NCBI GenBank assembly: GCA_039807445.1
Contig: JBDHRG010000069.1
Span: 1 to 17,310 of the forward strand
Direction: 5' to 3'
DNA length: 17,310 nucleotides
Origin: JBDHRG01 sp039807445
GTDB taxonomy: Bacteria > Pseudomonadota > Gammaproteobacteria > Competibacterales > Competibacteraceae
The notes under the pieces are model-generated. The model ran no database searches. It was not told the origin of the DNA and saw nothing but the letters and a program-made list of their open reading frames with translations. Positions 7,790 to 16,034 of the stretch are shown here, one piece after another. Every line of letters begins with the position of its first letter. Position 1 is the first letter of the stretch. Position numbers and translations under genes: made by a program.

Positions 7790-8517
7790 CACGTCTCCTC
7801 CCGCCTGCGGGCTGCACGTCGCGCGAGCCACTTGCGCGCTTCTTCCAGCACCGCCATGCCGAGCGCGAAGGGCAGCACGATCAGCCGCGCGCCGGCCTCG
7901 AGCGGGGCGGTGCCCGGCGCCGTGTTGCCGAAACCGGTGTAGACGAACAGCGCGAGCAACGCCAGCTCGAGCGCGACGCCGCCGAGGATCAGGCGGTTGC
8001 CGAGCAGCCCGGTCGATGCCAGCGAGCGCTGCGGATCCTCGAGCCCGGCGAGGCCGGTGAAGACCAGCCGCTCCTCGAGCCGCGCCCGGTTGTCGTCCGT
8101 GGGGCCGAGCTCGCACCAGGCCAGGGCGAGCACGCGCAGCCCGCGGTCGGTCATCGTGTCCTGCGCCTTGCGCTCGCGCTTGCGGCTGCTCCACTCGGCC
8201 TCGCTGCCCAGGATGCCGGCCGAATCCTCGAGCAGGATCGCGCACAGTTCGCAGCTCGCCGGGCGCGTGTAGATCGGCCCCGCGAAGCCGCGCTTCAACA
8301 GCAAGGGCAGACGGCCGGCGTGGTCGAGGTGGGCGCGGGTCAGGATCACGGCGTCGATCGCCGCCGGATCGAACGGGAACTCGGCGGCGTTGCGCTCGGC
8401 CTCGTCGCGCCCGCCCTGGAACAGGCCGCAGTCGACCAGCAGGCGGTGGCCCCCCGTGCGCAGCAGGTAGCACGAGCCGGCGACTTCGCGCGCCGCGCCC
8501 GGAAAGGCGAGATCCAT
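7789..8517 (-). pseudogene. In-frame fusion relic: MBL-fold hydrolase N-terminus + two P-type ATPase fragments
   Basis: A 242-aa open frame made of three recognisable pieces. Residues 1 to about 118 are the start of an MBL-fold RNA-hydrolase-like protein (LLVDCGLFQGGRDE, TRAHLDHAGRLPLLLKRGF, GPIYTRPASCELCAILLEDS), cut before the rest of its active site and beta-CASP region. Residues 121-162 match a P-type ATPase nucleotide/phosphorylation-domain boundary (DRGLRVLALAW, then LVFTGLAGLEDPQ). Residues 166-234 match the ATPase C-terminal membrane segments (GLLGNRLILGGVALELALL, then MAVLEEARKWLARR). The central ATPase parts (motor loop, M5-M8) are absent. The metal motif reads TRAHLDH, with Arg61 in place of the first His of HxHxDH. 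The frame, GC-rich codons and a GGAGGAG ribosome site (ATG 8517) are intact, so it may still be translated and couple translation to the phosphorylase. Neither original activity can be complete. Confidence 0.8.
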
Positions 8518-8764
8518 GATGCGCTCCTCCTCCTGCCCAGCCGGTGGGGCAAGCATAGATAGTCTGCGCAGGCACGCCCTCCGGGCTGCCGGGCGGCCCG
8601 ACCGCGCTGGACGCCGACGAGGGCCTGCCCAGGGATCTGAGGTTCACCCACCGTCGCGATGGCGCGAGCAGGCGATCGCGGCCCGGCACGATGACCGGCG
8701 CCATGGCGGCGTGCGGGTTCCCGCACTACGCTGTGTCGGGTGTCCGGCGGTCGAGACTGCGGCC
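8518..8764. promoter_or_regulatory. Divergent promoter region between the relic operon and the P-type ATPase
   Basis: This 247-nt divergent spacer must carry promoters for both directions. On the - strand, the A/T-richer patch at 8551-8565 offers TATCTA as a possible -10. On the + strand, TACGCT at 8727-8732 is a weak -10 candidate. The perfect inverted repeat GTGCGGG-tt-CCCGCAC (8711-8726) ends directly before it, placing an operator-like palindrome where the spacer between -35 and -10 would be. I see no FNR-like box here, unlike at the other two - strand units. Confidence 0.3.
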
Positions 8765-11452
8765 ATGAACCCCACCATCGCCCGCGTCTCCACCGAGGAG
8801 GCCATCGCCGGCCTGGAGTCGACGCCGCAGGGGCTCGCCGCGGCCGAGGCCGCCCGCCGCCTGCAGCACCACGGCCCCAACCGCATCGAGGCCCCCGCGC
8901 GCGAGCCGCTGCTGCTCGGCCTCTTGCGCGAGTTCACCCACTTCTTCGCGCTGATCCTGTGGATCGCCGCGGGGCTGGCCTTCATCGCCGAGGCCTACGG
9001 CCCCGGCGAAGGCATGCGCGAGCTGGGCCTGGCGATCGTCGGTGTCGTTCTCGTCAACGGCGCCTTCTCGTTCTGGCAGGAATACCGCGCCGAGCGCGCC
9101 CTGACGGCGCTGCGCGCGCTGCTGCCGCAGCAGGTGCGGGTGCTGCGCGACGGCCAGGTGCATGCCCTGGCGGCCGAGGCGCTGGTGCCCGGCGATGTGA
9201 TCCTGCTCGAGGAGGGCGACAAAGTGCCGGCCGACTGCCGGCTGCTCGAAGGCTTCGGCCTGCGCGTCAACACCGCCACGATCAGCGGCGAGTCGCTGCC
9301 GATGGCCCGCTCGGCCGAGCCCTGCGCCGACACCGACCCGCTCACCGCGACCAACCTCTTGCTCGCCGGCACGCTGGTGGTGGCCGGCCGCGGCCGGGCG
9401 CTGGTCCACGCCACCGGCATGCACACCGAGTTCGGCCGCATCGCCCATCTGACGCAGACCGCCGGCGAAACTCCCTCGCCGCTGCAGCGCGAGATCGCCC
9501 GCGTCTCGCGCCTGGTCGCGCTGCTCGCCACCGGGCTGGGGGTGGTGTTCTTCGGCATCGGCCACTGGATGGGCCTGCCCTTCCTCGCCAACCTGATGTT
9601 CGCGATCGGCATCATCGTCGCCAACGTCCCCGAGGGGCTGCTGCCGACCGTAACGCTGTCGCTGGCGATGGCGACCCAGCGCATGGCCCGGCGCAACGCG
9701 CTGGTGCGTCACCTGCCCGCGGTCGAGGCGCTCGGCTCGACCACGGTGATCTGCTCCGACAAGACCGGCACGCTGACGCAGAACCGCATGGCGGTGCGGC
9801 GCGTGCATGCGGGCGGGGCCTTCCACGCCGCCGAGGACTGGACCACGGCCGGTGCCGCGCCGGCCTGCGCTCACCCGCGGCTGCTCGCCACCGCCCGCCT
9901 GTGCCACGACCTCAAGCCGCGCGCCGACGGCGCCCCGCCGCTCGGCGACCCGATGGAGCTCGCGCTGTACCAGTGGGCCGGCGCGAGCGGCTGCGCGCCG
10001 ACGCGGTTGCGCCTGGTCGACGAGCTGCCGTTCGACACCGAGCGCAAGCGCATGTCGGTCGTGGTCGAAACCGACGGCGAGCGCGTCCTCCATTGCAAGG
10101 GTGCACCCGAGACCGTGCTGCCGCTGTGCGCCGAGGTCTGGCTCGAGGGGCGCGCACGACCGCTCGATGAGGCCGGCCGCGCCGCGCTGGTCGCGGCGCA
10201 GCGCACGATGGCCCGCGCCGGGCTGCGCGTGCTGGCGCTCGCACACCGCGTGCTCGCCGAGGGCGAGGCCGCCGCCGAGGCGGCGCTGGTGCTCGACGGC
10301 CTGGTCGGCCTCGAGGACCCACCGCGCCCCGAGGTGCCCGAGGCGGTCGCCCGCTGCCGCGAGGCCGGCGTGCGGGTGATCATGATCACCGGCGATCACC
10401 CCGACACCGCGCTCGCGATCGCGCGCGAGATCGGGCTGGTGCGCGGCGAGCGGCCGGCGCTGCTGCGCGGCGGCGAGATCGCCCGCTGCACGCCGGCGCA
10501 GCTGCAGGCGGCGCTGGCGGCGCCCGAGCTGGTCTGCGCGCGCGCCACCGCCGAGCAGAAACTGCGGATCGTCGAGGCGCTGCAGCGGCGCGGCGAGGTG
10601 GTGGCGGTCACCGGCGACGGCGTCAACGACGCCCCGGCACTGAAGCGGGCCGACATCGGCATCGCGATGGGCCGCATCGGCACCGACGTGGCCAAGGAGG
10701 CCGCCGACATCGTGCTGCTCGACGACCACTTCGCGAGCATCGTCAACGCGATCGAGGAAGGGCGCGCGGTGTTCGCCAACATCCGCAAGTTCCTGAGCTA
10801 CATCCTGAGCTCGAACATCCCCGAGATCGTCCCATACCTGGCCTTCGTGCTGCTGCGCATCCCGCTGCCGCTCACCGTGATCCAGATCCTCGCGGTCGAC
10901 CTCGGCACCGACATGCTGCCGGCGCTCGCGCTCGGCGCCGAGCCCCCCGACCGTGAGCTGATGCGCCAGCCGCCGCGCCCGCGCGGCGAGCGCCTGCTGA
11001 ACGGACCGCTGCTCGCCCGCGCTTACCTGTTCCTCGGACCGCTCGAGGCGGTCGCGGCGCTGGCGAGTTTCTTCTTCGTGCTGGAGGGCGCGGGCTGGCG
11101 CTACGGCGAGCCGCTGGCGGGCCGCGATCCGCTCTACCTCGAGGCGACCACGGCCTGCCTGACGGCGATCGTGCTGGCGCAGGTCGCCAACCTGGTGCTG
11201 TGCCGCCACCCGCACGCCTCGCTCGCGCGCTACGGCCTGCGCGGCAATCCCCTGCTGTTCGTAGGCCTGGCCGTCGAGCTGCTGGTGATCCTCGCGATCG
11301 TCTACACCCCCTTGGGCCAGCGGCTGTTCGGCACCGCGCCGCTGCCGGCCGAGGTCTGGTTCCGTGCGGCTCTTTTCGCTGCGGCGATGGTCGTGCTCGA
11401 GGAGCTGCGCAAGCGGATCGTGCGCCGCCGGCTGCCCGCGCCGCGATGCTGA
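8765..11452 (+). CDS. P-type cation ATPase, Na+/K+-ATPase-like (P2C) subgroup
   Basis: An 895-aa inner-membrane pump. Order of parts: N-terminal cation-ATPase domain (1 to about 70), M1-M2, actuator domain with ISGES (173-177, the TGES position), M3-M4 with IIVANVPEGLLPTVT (E290), phosphorylation motif DKTGTLTQN (D332), nucleotide-domain KGAPE, MITGDHPDT, hinge GDGVNDAP (D618), and M5-M10. M5 reads YILSSNIPEI (S683, N684, E687) and M6 DLGTDMLPA (D712, D716). These correspond to the ion-binding residues S775, N776, E779, D804, D808 and M4 E327 of animal Na+/K+-ATPase, so Na+ or Na+/K+ transport is a better guess than Ca2+. No beta-subunit gene is visible. The ATG at 8765 lacks a strong ribosome site. 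It is divergent from the relic ORF, which carries pieces of a different, homologous ATPase. Confidence 0.9.
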   Translation: MNPTIARVSTEEAIAGLESTPQGLAAAEAARRLQHHGPNRIEAPAREPLLLGLLREFTHFFALILWIAAGLAFIAEAYGPGEGMRELGLAIVGVVLVNGAFSFWQEYRAERALTALRALLPQQVRVLRDGQVHALAAEALVPGDVILLEEGDKVPADCRLLEGFGLRVNTATISGESLPMARSAEPCADTDPLTATNLLLAGTLVVAGRGRALVHATGMHTEFGRIAHLTQTAGETPSPLQREIARVSRLVALLATGLGVVFFGIGHWMGLPFLANLMFAIGIIVANVPEGLLPTVTLSLAMATQRMARRNALVRHLPAVEALGSTTVICSDKTGTLTQNRMAVRRVHAGGAFHAAEDWTTAGAAPACAHPRLLATARLCHDLKPRADGAPPLGDPMELALYQWAGASGCAPTRLRLVDELPFDTERKRMSVVVETDGERVLHCKGAPETVLPLCAEVWLEGRARPLDEAGRAALVAAQRTMARAGLRVLALAHRVLAEGEAAAEAALVLDGLVGLEDPPRPEVPEAVARCREAGVRVIMITGDHPDTALAIAREIGLVRGERPALLRGGEIARCTPAQLQAALAAPELVCARATAEQKLRIVEALQRRGEVVAVTGDGVNDAPALKRADIGIAMGRIGTDVAKEAADIVLLDDHFASIVNAIEEGRAVFANIRKFLSYILSSNIPEIVPYLAFVLLRIPLPLTVIQILAVDLGTDMLPALALGAEPPDRELMRQPPRPRGERLLNGPLLARAYLFLGPLEAVAALASFFFVLEGAGWRYGEPLAGRDPLYLEATTACLTAIVLAQVANLVLCRHPHASLARYGLRGNPLLFVGLAVELLVILAIVYTPLGQRLFGTAPLPAEVWFRAALFAAAMVVLEELRKRIVRRRLPAPRC

Positions 11453-11496
11453 CATCGCCGCGGTTGGCGCCTGCCGGGAGCGCGCGTCCCGCTTGT

Positions 11497-11938
11497 GTTT
11501 TTCGCGCCGCTCCGTACCCTTGGGCGGTTTCGACCCCGCGCCCGGGACGACGTTTCCAGGGTCACCGGCATGGCACGCTCGCCTCTACCTGCAGCCCGGC
11601 GGGTCCGGGACCACGCAGCGGATCTGGCCCGAGGACGTCGGGCCCCCGGCTACCGCCTGCCCGACTACGGCGTCGAGCTCGCCTTCGAGCCCTGGCACTT
11701 CACCCAGGTCAACGCCTCGATCAACCGCCGCATGGTCGCACACGCGCTCGCCCTGCTCGATCCGCGTCCCGGGGACAAGGTGCTCGACCTGTTCTGCGGG
11801 CTGGGCAACTTCACGCTGCCGCTGGCGCGGCGCGCGTTCGAAGTGGTCGGCGTCGAGGGCGGCCCCGGTCTGGTCGAGTGGGCGCGCGGCAACGCCGGGC
11901 GCAACGGCATCACGAATGTCCGCTTCCACAGAGGGGCA
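11497..11938 (+). pseudogene. rlmD: Fragment of 23S rRNA m5U methyltransferase (RlmD/RumA-like), frameshifted and truncated
   Basis: The middle of an RlmD-type SAM-dependent RNA methyltransferase is recognisable. LYLQPGGSGTTQRIWPED lies in one frame (about 11583-11636). GYRLPDYGVELAFEPWHFTQ and VNASINRRMVAHALALLD, the SAM-binding VLDLFCGLGNFTLPLARR and VVGVEGGPGLVEWARGNAGR follow in another frame (about 11653-11935). The switch implies a frameshift near 11637-11652. The N-terminal TRAM and Fe-S region and the C-terminal catalytic Cys half are missing; similarity stops near 11938. Upstream residues from 11497 (LRTLGRF...DDVSR) may be part of the same decayed gene, but this is weak. The fragment lies 44 nt or more after the ATPase stop on the same strand. 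An intact copy presumably exists elsewhere in the genome. Confidence 0.72.
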
Positions 11939-12173
11939 GCGTACGCAGCGCCTCGGCCGAGGCGCGAACGGCGATCCGGAGCCCGGCCAGCGCGTCATCG
12001 TGGCTCCATGGGCCGGGCCTCGGCGGGCAGGATGCTCGGTGCGGTTCAGCCGTACCCAATAGCGCGATAGCGCGCCGTTCGGGCAAGTCGACCTCCGCCG
12101 CCGCCGTCGCGCCCGGCAGGATACATAATCCCGGCGTCGCCGCGGCGAACCGCACCATCAGGAGGACGGAATC
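11939..12173. other. Non-coding stretch between the methyltransferase fragment and the Lon-type gene
   Basis: No frame here gives a recognisable protein. The repeat TAGCGCGA/TAGCGCGC (12060-12075) and the A/T-rich island GATACATAATC (12120-12130) stand out. CATAAT at 12124-12129 matches the -10 consensus at 5 of 6 positions and is the best candidate promoter for the protease gene, although no good -35 is seen 17 nt upstream. A strong AGGAGG (12160-12165) precedes the GTG start by 8 nt. Confidence 0.3.
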
Positions 12174-14585
12174 GTGTCTGCAGAGCGTTTGCCGGAGGGT
12201 GCGTTGCGCCGTCGCGCCGATCCTGCCGAGCTGGGGTTCGCCACCACCGCCGAGCTCGAGCCCTTGCCGGCGCTGCTCGGGCAGGCGCGCGCGCTGGAGG
12301 CGATCGACTTCGGCGTGCGCATGCGCGGCGAGGGCTACAACCTGTTCGTGCTCGGACCGACCGGCATCGGCAAGCGCGGCCTGACGCGCCGGGTCCTCGG
12401 CGGGCGTGCCGCGGCCGATCCGACCCCTGCCGACTGGGTCTACGTGCACAATTTCGACGAACCGTTGCAGCCGCGGGCGCTGTGCCTGCCGCCGGGGCAG
12501 GGTCCGGTGCTGCGCCGGGACATGGCGGAGCTGGTCGACGAGCTGGGCGAGGCACTGCCGGCGCTGTTCGAGGGCGAGGAGTACCGCGCGCGGCTGCAGA
12601 CGCTGAAGGCCGGTTTCGCGCAGAGCGAAGAAGCACGCCTCGCCACGCTGCGTGAGCGCGCCCGCGCCGTGGGGATCGCGCTGCTCGAAACCGACGAGGG
12701 CTTCACGCTGGTGGCATTGCAGGACGGCGAACCGATGCCCGACAGCGCGTTCGAGGCACTGCCGCCGGCGCGGCGTCGGGCTCTCGAGATCAGCCTCGCG
12801 GACTTGCGCGCAGCGCTGGAAACCGAGCTCGATGCCCAGCCGCAGCAGCGGCGCGCCTACCGCGAGCGGCTGCGCGCACTGAAGGCGGGCATGGCGCGGC
12901 GCGTGGTCGAACCGCGGATCGGCGAACTGCGTGCGCGTTACGCCGACTGCCCGGGTTTGCCCGTCTACCTCGATGCCGTCCAGGCCGACGTGCTCGGCCA
13001 CGTCGACGACTTCCTGCCGCAGGAGGAGGACCGCATCGAGCCCTCACGCTCGCACCGCTATCGGGTCAACGTCCTGGTCAGCCGGGTCCCCGGCTGCGGC
13101 GCGCCGCTGGTGTTCGAAGACCACCCCCTGCACCAGAGCCTGCTCGGACGCCTCGAATACCTGGTCGAAGCCGGCAACCTGGTGACCGACTTCACGCTGA
13201 TCCGCCCCGGTGCGCTGCATCTGGCCAACGGCGGCTACCTGATCCTCGAGGCGGCGCAGCTGCTGGGTCACCCCGATGCCTGGGACGGGCTGAAGCGTGC
13301 GCTGCGCTCGGCGGCGATCCGCGTGCTCGCTCCCGGCGAGGTCTACGGCCAGGTCAGCACGGTATCGCTCGATCCGGAGCCGATCCCGCTGCGACTCAAA
13401 GTCCTGCTGCTCGGCGACGCCGGGCTCTACGAGCTGCTGTGCGAGCAGGACCCCGACTTCCGCGCGCTGTTCAAGGTTTGTGCCCCGCTCGAGGAGGACC
13501 TGCCGCGCACCCCCGAATCGCAGCGCCTGTACGCGCGGCTGGTCGCGACGCTGGTGGCGGGGGAGGGGCTCAAGCCCTTCGCCGCGGCTGCGGTGGCCCG
13601 GGTGATCGAGGAGGCGGCCCGCCGCGCCGAGGACGCCGAGCGCTTGTCGCTGCACCTCGGTGAGCTCGTCGAGCTGCTGCGCGAGACCGACTTCGTCGCC
13701 GGCGAACACGGTGCGGCTGCCGTCGATGCCGAGGCATTCACCGAGGCGCTCGCACGCCGTCGCCGCCGGCGCGGACTGGCAGGCGAGCGCGTGCTCGAGG
13801 CGATCCGGCGCGGTACCGTGCTGATCGACACCGCCGGTTGCGCGATCGGCCAGATCAACGGGCTCGCCGTGTTCGAGTCCGGCGACGCCCGCGTCGGCAA
13901 GCCGGTGCGGGTGACGGCGACGGCACGCCTCGGTGAAGGCGAGGTCGTCGACATCGAGCGCGAGGCCGAGCTCGGCGGACCGCTGCACGCCAAGGGCGTC
14001 CTGATCCTTACCAGCCTGCTCGGTGCCCGCTACGCGCCCGACCGGCCGCTGTCGCTGCGCGCCAGCCTGGTGCTCGAGCAGTCCTACGGGCCGATCGAGG
14101 GCGACAGCGCCTCGGCGGCCGAGTTCTGCGCGCTGCTGTCGGCGATCGCCGAGGTGCCGCTGCGGCAGTCGCTGGCGATGACGGGCTCGCTGAACCAGCA
14201 TGGCCGCATCCAGGCGATCGCCGCGGTCAACGACAAGATCGAAGGGTTCTTCGCGGTCTGTCGGCAGGCCGGCCTGGACGGCTCGCAGGGCGTGGTCATT
14301 CCCGCCGCCAACGTCCAGCACCTGATGCTCGACCCCGAACTGGTCGAGGCGGTGGCCACCGGGCGCTTCCACGTCTACGCCGTCGCCGACGTCGACGAGG
14401 CGATCGCGCTGCTCACCGGGCTCGAGGCCGGCGAGCGCGGCGCCGACGGCAGCTTCCCCCTGGGCAGCGTCAACCAGCGGGTCGAGGCGCGGCTGCGGAC
14501 CCTGGCGCTGGCGCGCCAGACCGGGGAGCGGCGCTGCGGCGACGATGACGCGGATCATCGCCGGCAGTCCCGGAGCGCGCGATGA
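12174..14585 (+). CDS. ATP-dependent Lon-family protease, LonH/YcbZ type (S16)
   Basis: An 803-aa cytoplasmic AAA+ protease of the Lon-like group represented by E. coli YcbZ. Walker A is GPTGIGKR (61-68). Residues of roughly 120-260 form a helical, charged insertion (LQTLKAGFAQSEEARLATL, then ELDAQPQQRRAYRERLRALK). The family pattern LHLANGGYLILEAAQLL lies near the Walker B position. The C-terminal S16 domain carries the catalytic Ser645 in GDSASAAEF and Lys688 in AVNDKIEGFF, with MTGSLNQHGRIQAI between them. The dyad appears intact. GTG 12174 is chosen because of AGGAGG 8 nt upstream. The last about 25 residues are Arg-rich and end abruptly. Its neighbours (Hsp20, the storage genes) fit a stress protein-quality role; substrates are unknown. 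Confidence 0.9.
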   Translation: MSAERLPEGALRRRADPAELGFATTAELEPLPALLGQARALEAIDFGVRMRGEGYNLFVLGPTGIGKRGLTRRVLGGRAAADPTPADWVYVHNFDEPLQPRALCLPPGQGPVLRRDMAELVDELGEALPALFEGEEYRARLQTLKAGFAQSEEARLATLRERARAVGIALLETDEGFTLVALQDGEPMPDSAFEALPPARRRALEISLADLRAALETELDAQPQQRRAYRERLRALKAGMARRVVEPRIGELRARYADCPGLPVYLDAVQADVLGHVDDFLPQEEDRIEPSRSHRYRVNVLVSRVPGCGAPLVFEDHPLHQSLLGRLEYLVEAGNLVTDFTLIRPGALHLANGGYLILEAAQLLGHPDAWDGLKRALRSAAIRVLAPGEVYGQVSTVSLDPEPIPLRLKVLLLGDAGLYELLCEQDPDFRALFKVCAPLEEDLPRTPESQRLYARLVATLVAGEGLKPFAAAAVARVIEEAARRAEDAERLSLHLGELVELLRETDFVAGEHGAAAVDAEAFTEALARRRRRRGLAGERVLEAIRRGTVLIDTAGCAIGQINGLAVFESGDARVGKPVRVTATARLGEGEVVDIEREAELGGPLHAKGVLILTSLLGARYAPDRPLSLRASLVLEQSYGPIEGDSASAAEFCALLSAIAEVPLRQSLAMTGSLNQHGRIQAIAAVNDKIEGFFAVCRQAGLDGSQGVVIPAANVQHLMLDPELVEAVATGRFHVYAVADVDEAIALLTGLEAGERGADGSFPLGSVNQRVEARLRTLALARQTGERRCGDDDADHRRQSRSAR

Positions 14586-14697
14586 TTTGTCAAAATTCGC
14601 AGCCGGCGGTGTCGGTACCGCACGCCGACCGTGACGCCGCGCCGTCGCCGCAATGCGCTACGCATTAGAGGGACCGGCCCGGCAGCGGAGCGACACG

Positions 14698-15693
14698 ATG
14701 GATCTGCAGGCGAAGGTGGCTTATCTCAGCCGTCCCGACAGCTATCCGGAGAACCCCCGCGCGGTGGAGGCGGTGCAGACGCACATGGCCTGGGTGTTTC
14801 TGACCGACCGTCACGCCTACAAGCTCAAGAAGCCGGTCCGTTACAGCTTCCTCGACTTCGGCACGCTCGAGGCCCGGCGCTTCGATTGCGAGGAGGAGGT
14901 GCGCCTGAACCGGCGCCTGGCCCGCGACGTCTATCTGGGCGTCGTGCCGCTGACCCTTGCACCGGGAGCCGGGCTGCGGCTGGGCGGGGACGGCGAACCC
15001 GTGGAGTGGCTGGTCAAGATGCGCCGGCTTCCGCGGGAACTGATGCTCGACCAGGCGATCGCCCGGGGGCAGATCGGCGAGGACGATATTCGGCGTTTCA
15101 CCCGGGTCCTGGCCGATTTCTACCGCCGGGCCCGTCCGATCGCCATCGATCCGTCGGCCTATCGGCAACGCTTCGTGCGCGCTGTCGGCGTCAATCACCG
15201 CGTGCTCTCGAGCGCCGGGTACGGGATCGACGCGGATGTGCTGCAGCCGATCACGGCGATGCAGCTGGCCTTTGCCGAGCGCGACGCGCGCATCCTCGAG
15301 TGGCGTGTCGCGGAGCGCAGGATCGTCGAGGGTCACGGCGACCTGCGCCCCGAGCACGTCTGCCTCGGGCAGGCGCCGGCGTTCATCGATTGCCTGGAAT
15401 TCAACCGCGCGCTGAGGATCCTGGATCCGGCCGACGAGCTCGCCTTCCTGGCGATGGAATGCGAATGCGCCGGCGCGGCCTTCGTCGGCGAGGTGGTCTT
15501 CGATGCCTACCGCGAAGCCCTCGGCGACGCCCCGCCGCCCCGGCTGGTCCGCTTCTACAAGGCCTACCGGGCCACGCTGCGGGCCCGGCTGGCGGTCTGG
15601 CATATCGACGACTGCGGTGCCGAGCGCGCCAGGTGGATCGAGCGTGCCCGGACCTACCTCGCGCTGGCCGCGAGCCACTGCGCGGCGCTCTAG
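14698..15693 (+). CDS. Aminoglycoside-phosphotransferase-like kinase domain protein (COG2187 type)
   Basis: A 331-aa protein with a protein-kinase-like fold of the COG2187 kind. A nucleotide-binding-type Lys cluster (YKLKKPVRYSFLDFGT, 41-56) is followed by Glu-rich CEEEVRLNRRL (64-74). The catalytic loop is HGDLRPEH (213-220; D215) and the metal-binding segment FIDCLEFN (229-236; D231). In many relatives this domain is fused to a C-terminal P-loop kinase domain (COG0645); here the protein ends without one. The substrate is unknown for the family, and antibiotic resistance should not be assumed from the name. ATG 14698 has GGAG 7 nt upstream; an in-frame ATG at 14653 lacks one. It follows the Lon-type gene by 112 nt on the same strand. 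Confidence 0.82.
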   Translation: MDLQAKVAYLSRPDSYPENPRAVEAVQTHMAWVFLTDRHAYKLKKPVRYSFLDFGTLEARRFDCEEEVRLNRRLARDVYLGVVPLTLAPGAGLRLGGDGEPVEWLVKMRRLPRELMLDQAIARGQIGEDDIRRFTRVLADFYRRARPIAIDPSAYRQRFVRAVGVNHRVLSSAGYGIDADVLQPITAMQLAFAERDARILEWRVAERRIVEGHGDLRPEHVCLGQAPAFIDCLEFNRALRILDPADELAFLAMECECAGAAFVGEVVFDAYREALGDAPPPRLVRFYKAYRATLRARLAVWHIDDCGAERARWIERARTYLALAASHCAAL

Positions 15694-15722
15694 TGCAAAG
15701 GCGATGCGGCGAGTGCCGGCCG

Positions 15723-15995
15723 CTAGCCCCGCGGGCGAGGCTCGGGGTGCGCCGCGACGAAATGCTCCAGCGTCAGTTCGAGCCGCGCGACGTGCGCGAG
15801 ATCGCCCAGGTTGCGGGCTTGCACGAGGTCGTCGCGCAACATCGATTCGATCACCCGAATGCCGTCCGGCGTATGGATCAGGTGATGGCCAAGCCCGAGC
15901 GCGGCCATCTCCGGCAGATGCTCGTGCTCGGCGATGGCTTCGATCGTGTCCTCGCTCAGCTCGCAGAGCTCGAGGCAATCCGCGTAAGTCAGCAT
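15723..15995 (-). CDS. Small conserved-looking protein of unknown function (90 aa)
   Basis: A 90-aa acidic, probably cytoplasmic protein that begins MLTYADCLELCELSEDTIE and is rich in Glu, His and Leu. The His/Glu cluster IAEHEHLPEMAALGLGHHLI is the most notable part and could bind a metal, which is speculation. The remainder is predicted helical. AGGAGA stands a few nt before the ATG, and it is the third gene of the - strand unit after hsp20 and the Trp-rich protein, 39 nt after the latter. I recall similar small proteins beside stress genes in proteobacteria but cannot name a family. It converges with the kinase-like gene (29-nt gap). Confidence 0.7.
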   Translation of the reverse strand: MLTYADCLELCELSEDTIEAIAEHEHLPEMAALGLGHHLIHTPDGIRVIESMLRDDLVQARNLGDLAHVARLELTLEHFVAAHPEPRPRG

Positions 15996-16034
15996 CGGTA
16001 TCTCCTGCCGGATCCGGCCGCTCGACCGCCGGCG

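Noticed and set aside
8726..11455. 909-codon - strand open frame opposite the P-type ATPase
   Set aside because: Composition is Gln/Arg/His-rich with no domain, the usual antisense shadow of a high-GC gene. The + strand frame has every P-type ATPase motif.
12060..12075. TAGCGCGA/TAGCGCGC tandem pair considered as an insertion footprint or repeat array
   Set aside because: Only two imperfect 8-nt units, with no flanking inverted repeats or target duplication seen.
11910..13001. - strand frame crossing the gap before the Lon-type gene, considered as a decayed gene
   Set aside because: Most of it is antisense to the Lon-type gene, and the part in the gap gave no recognisable motif.
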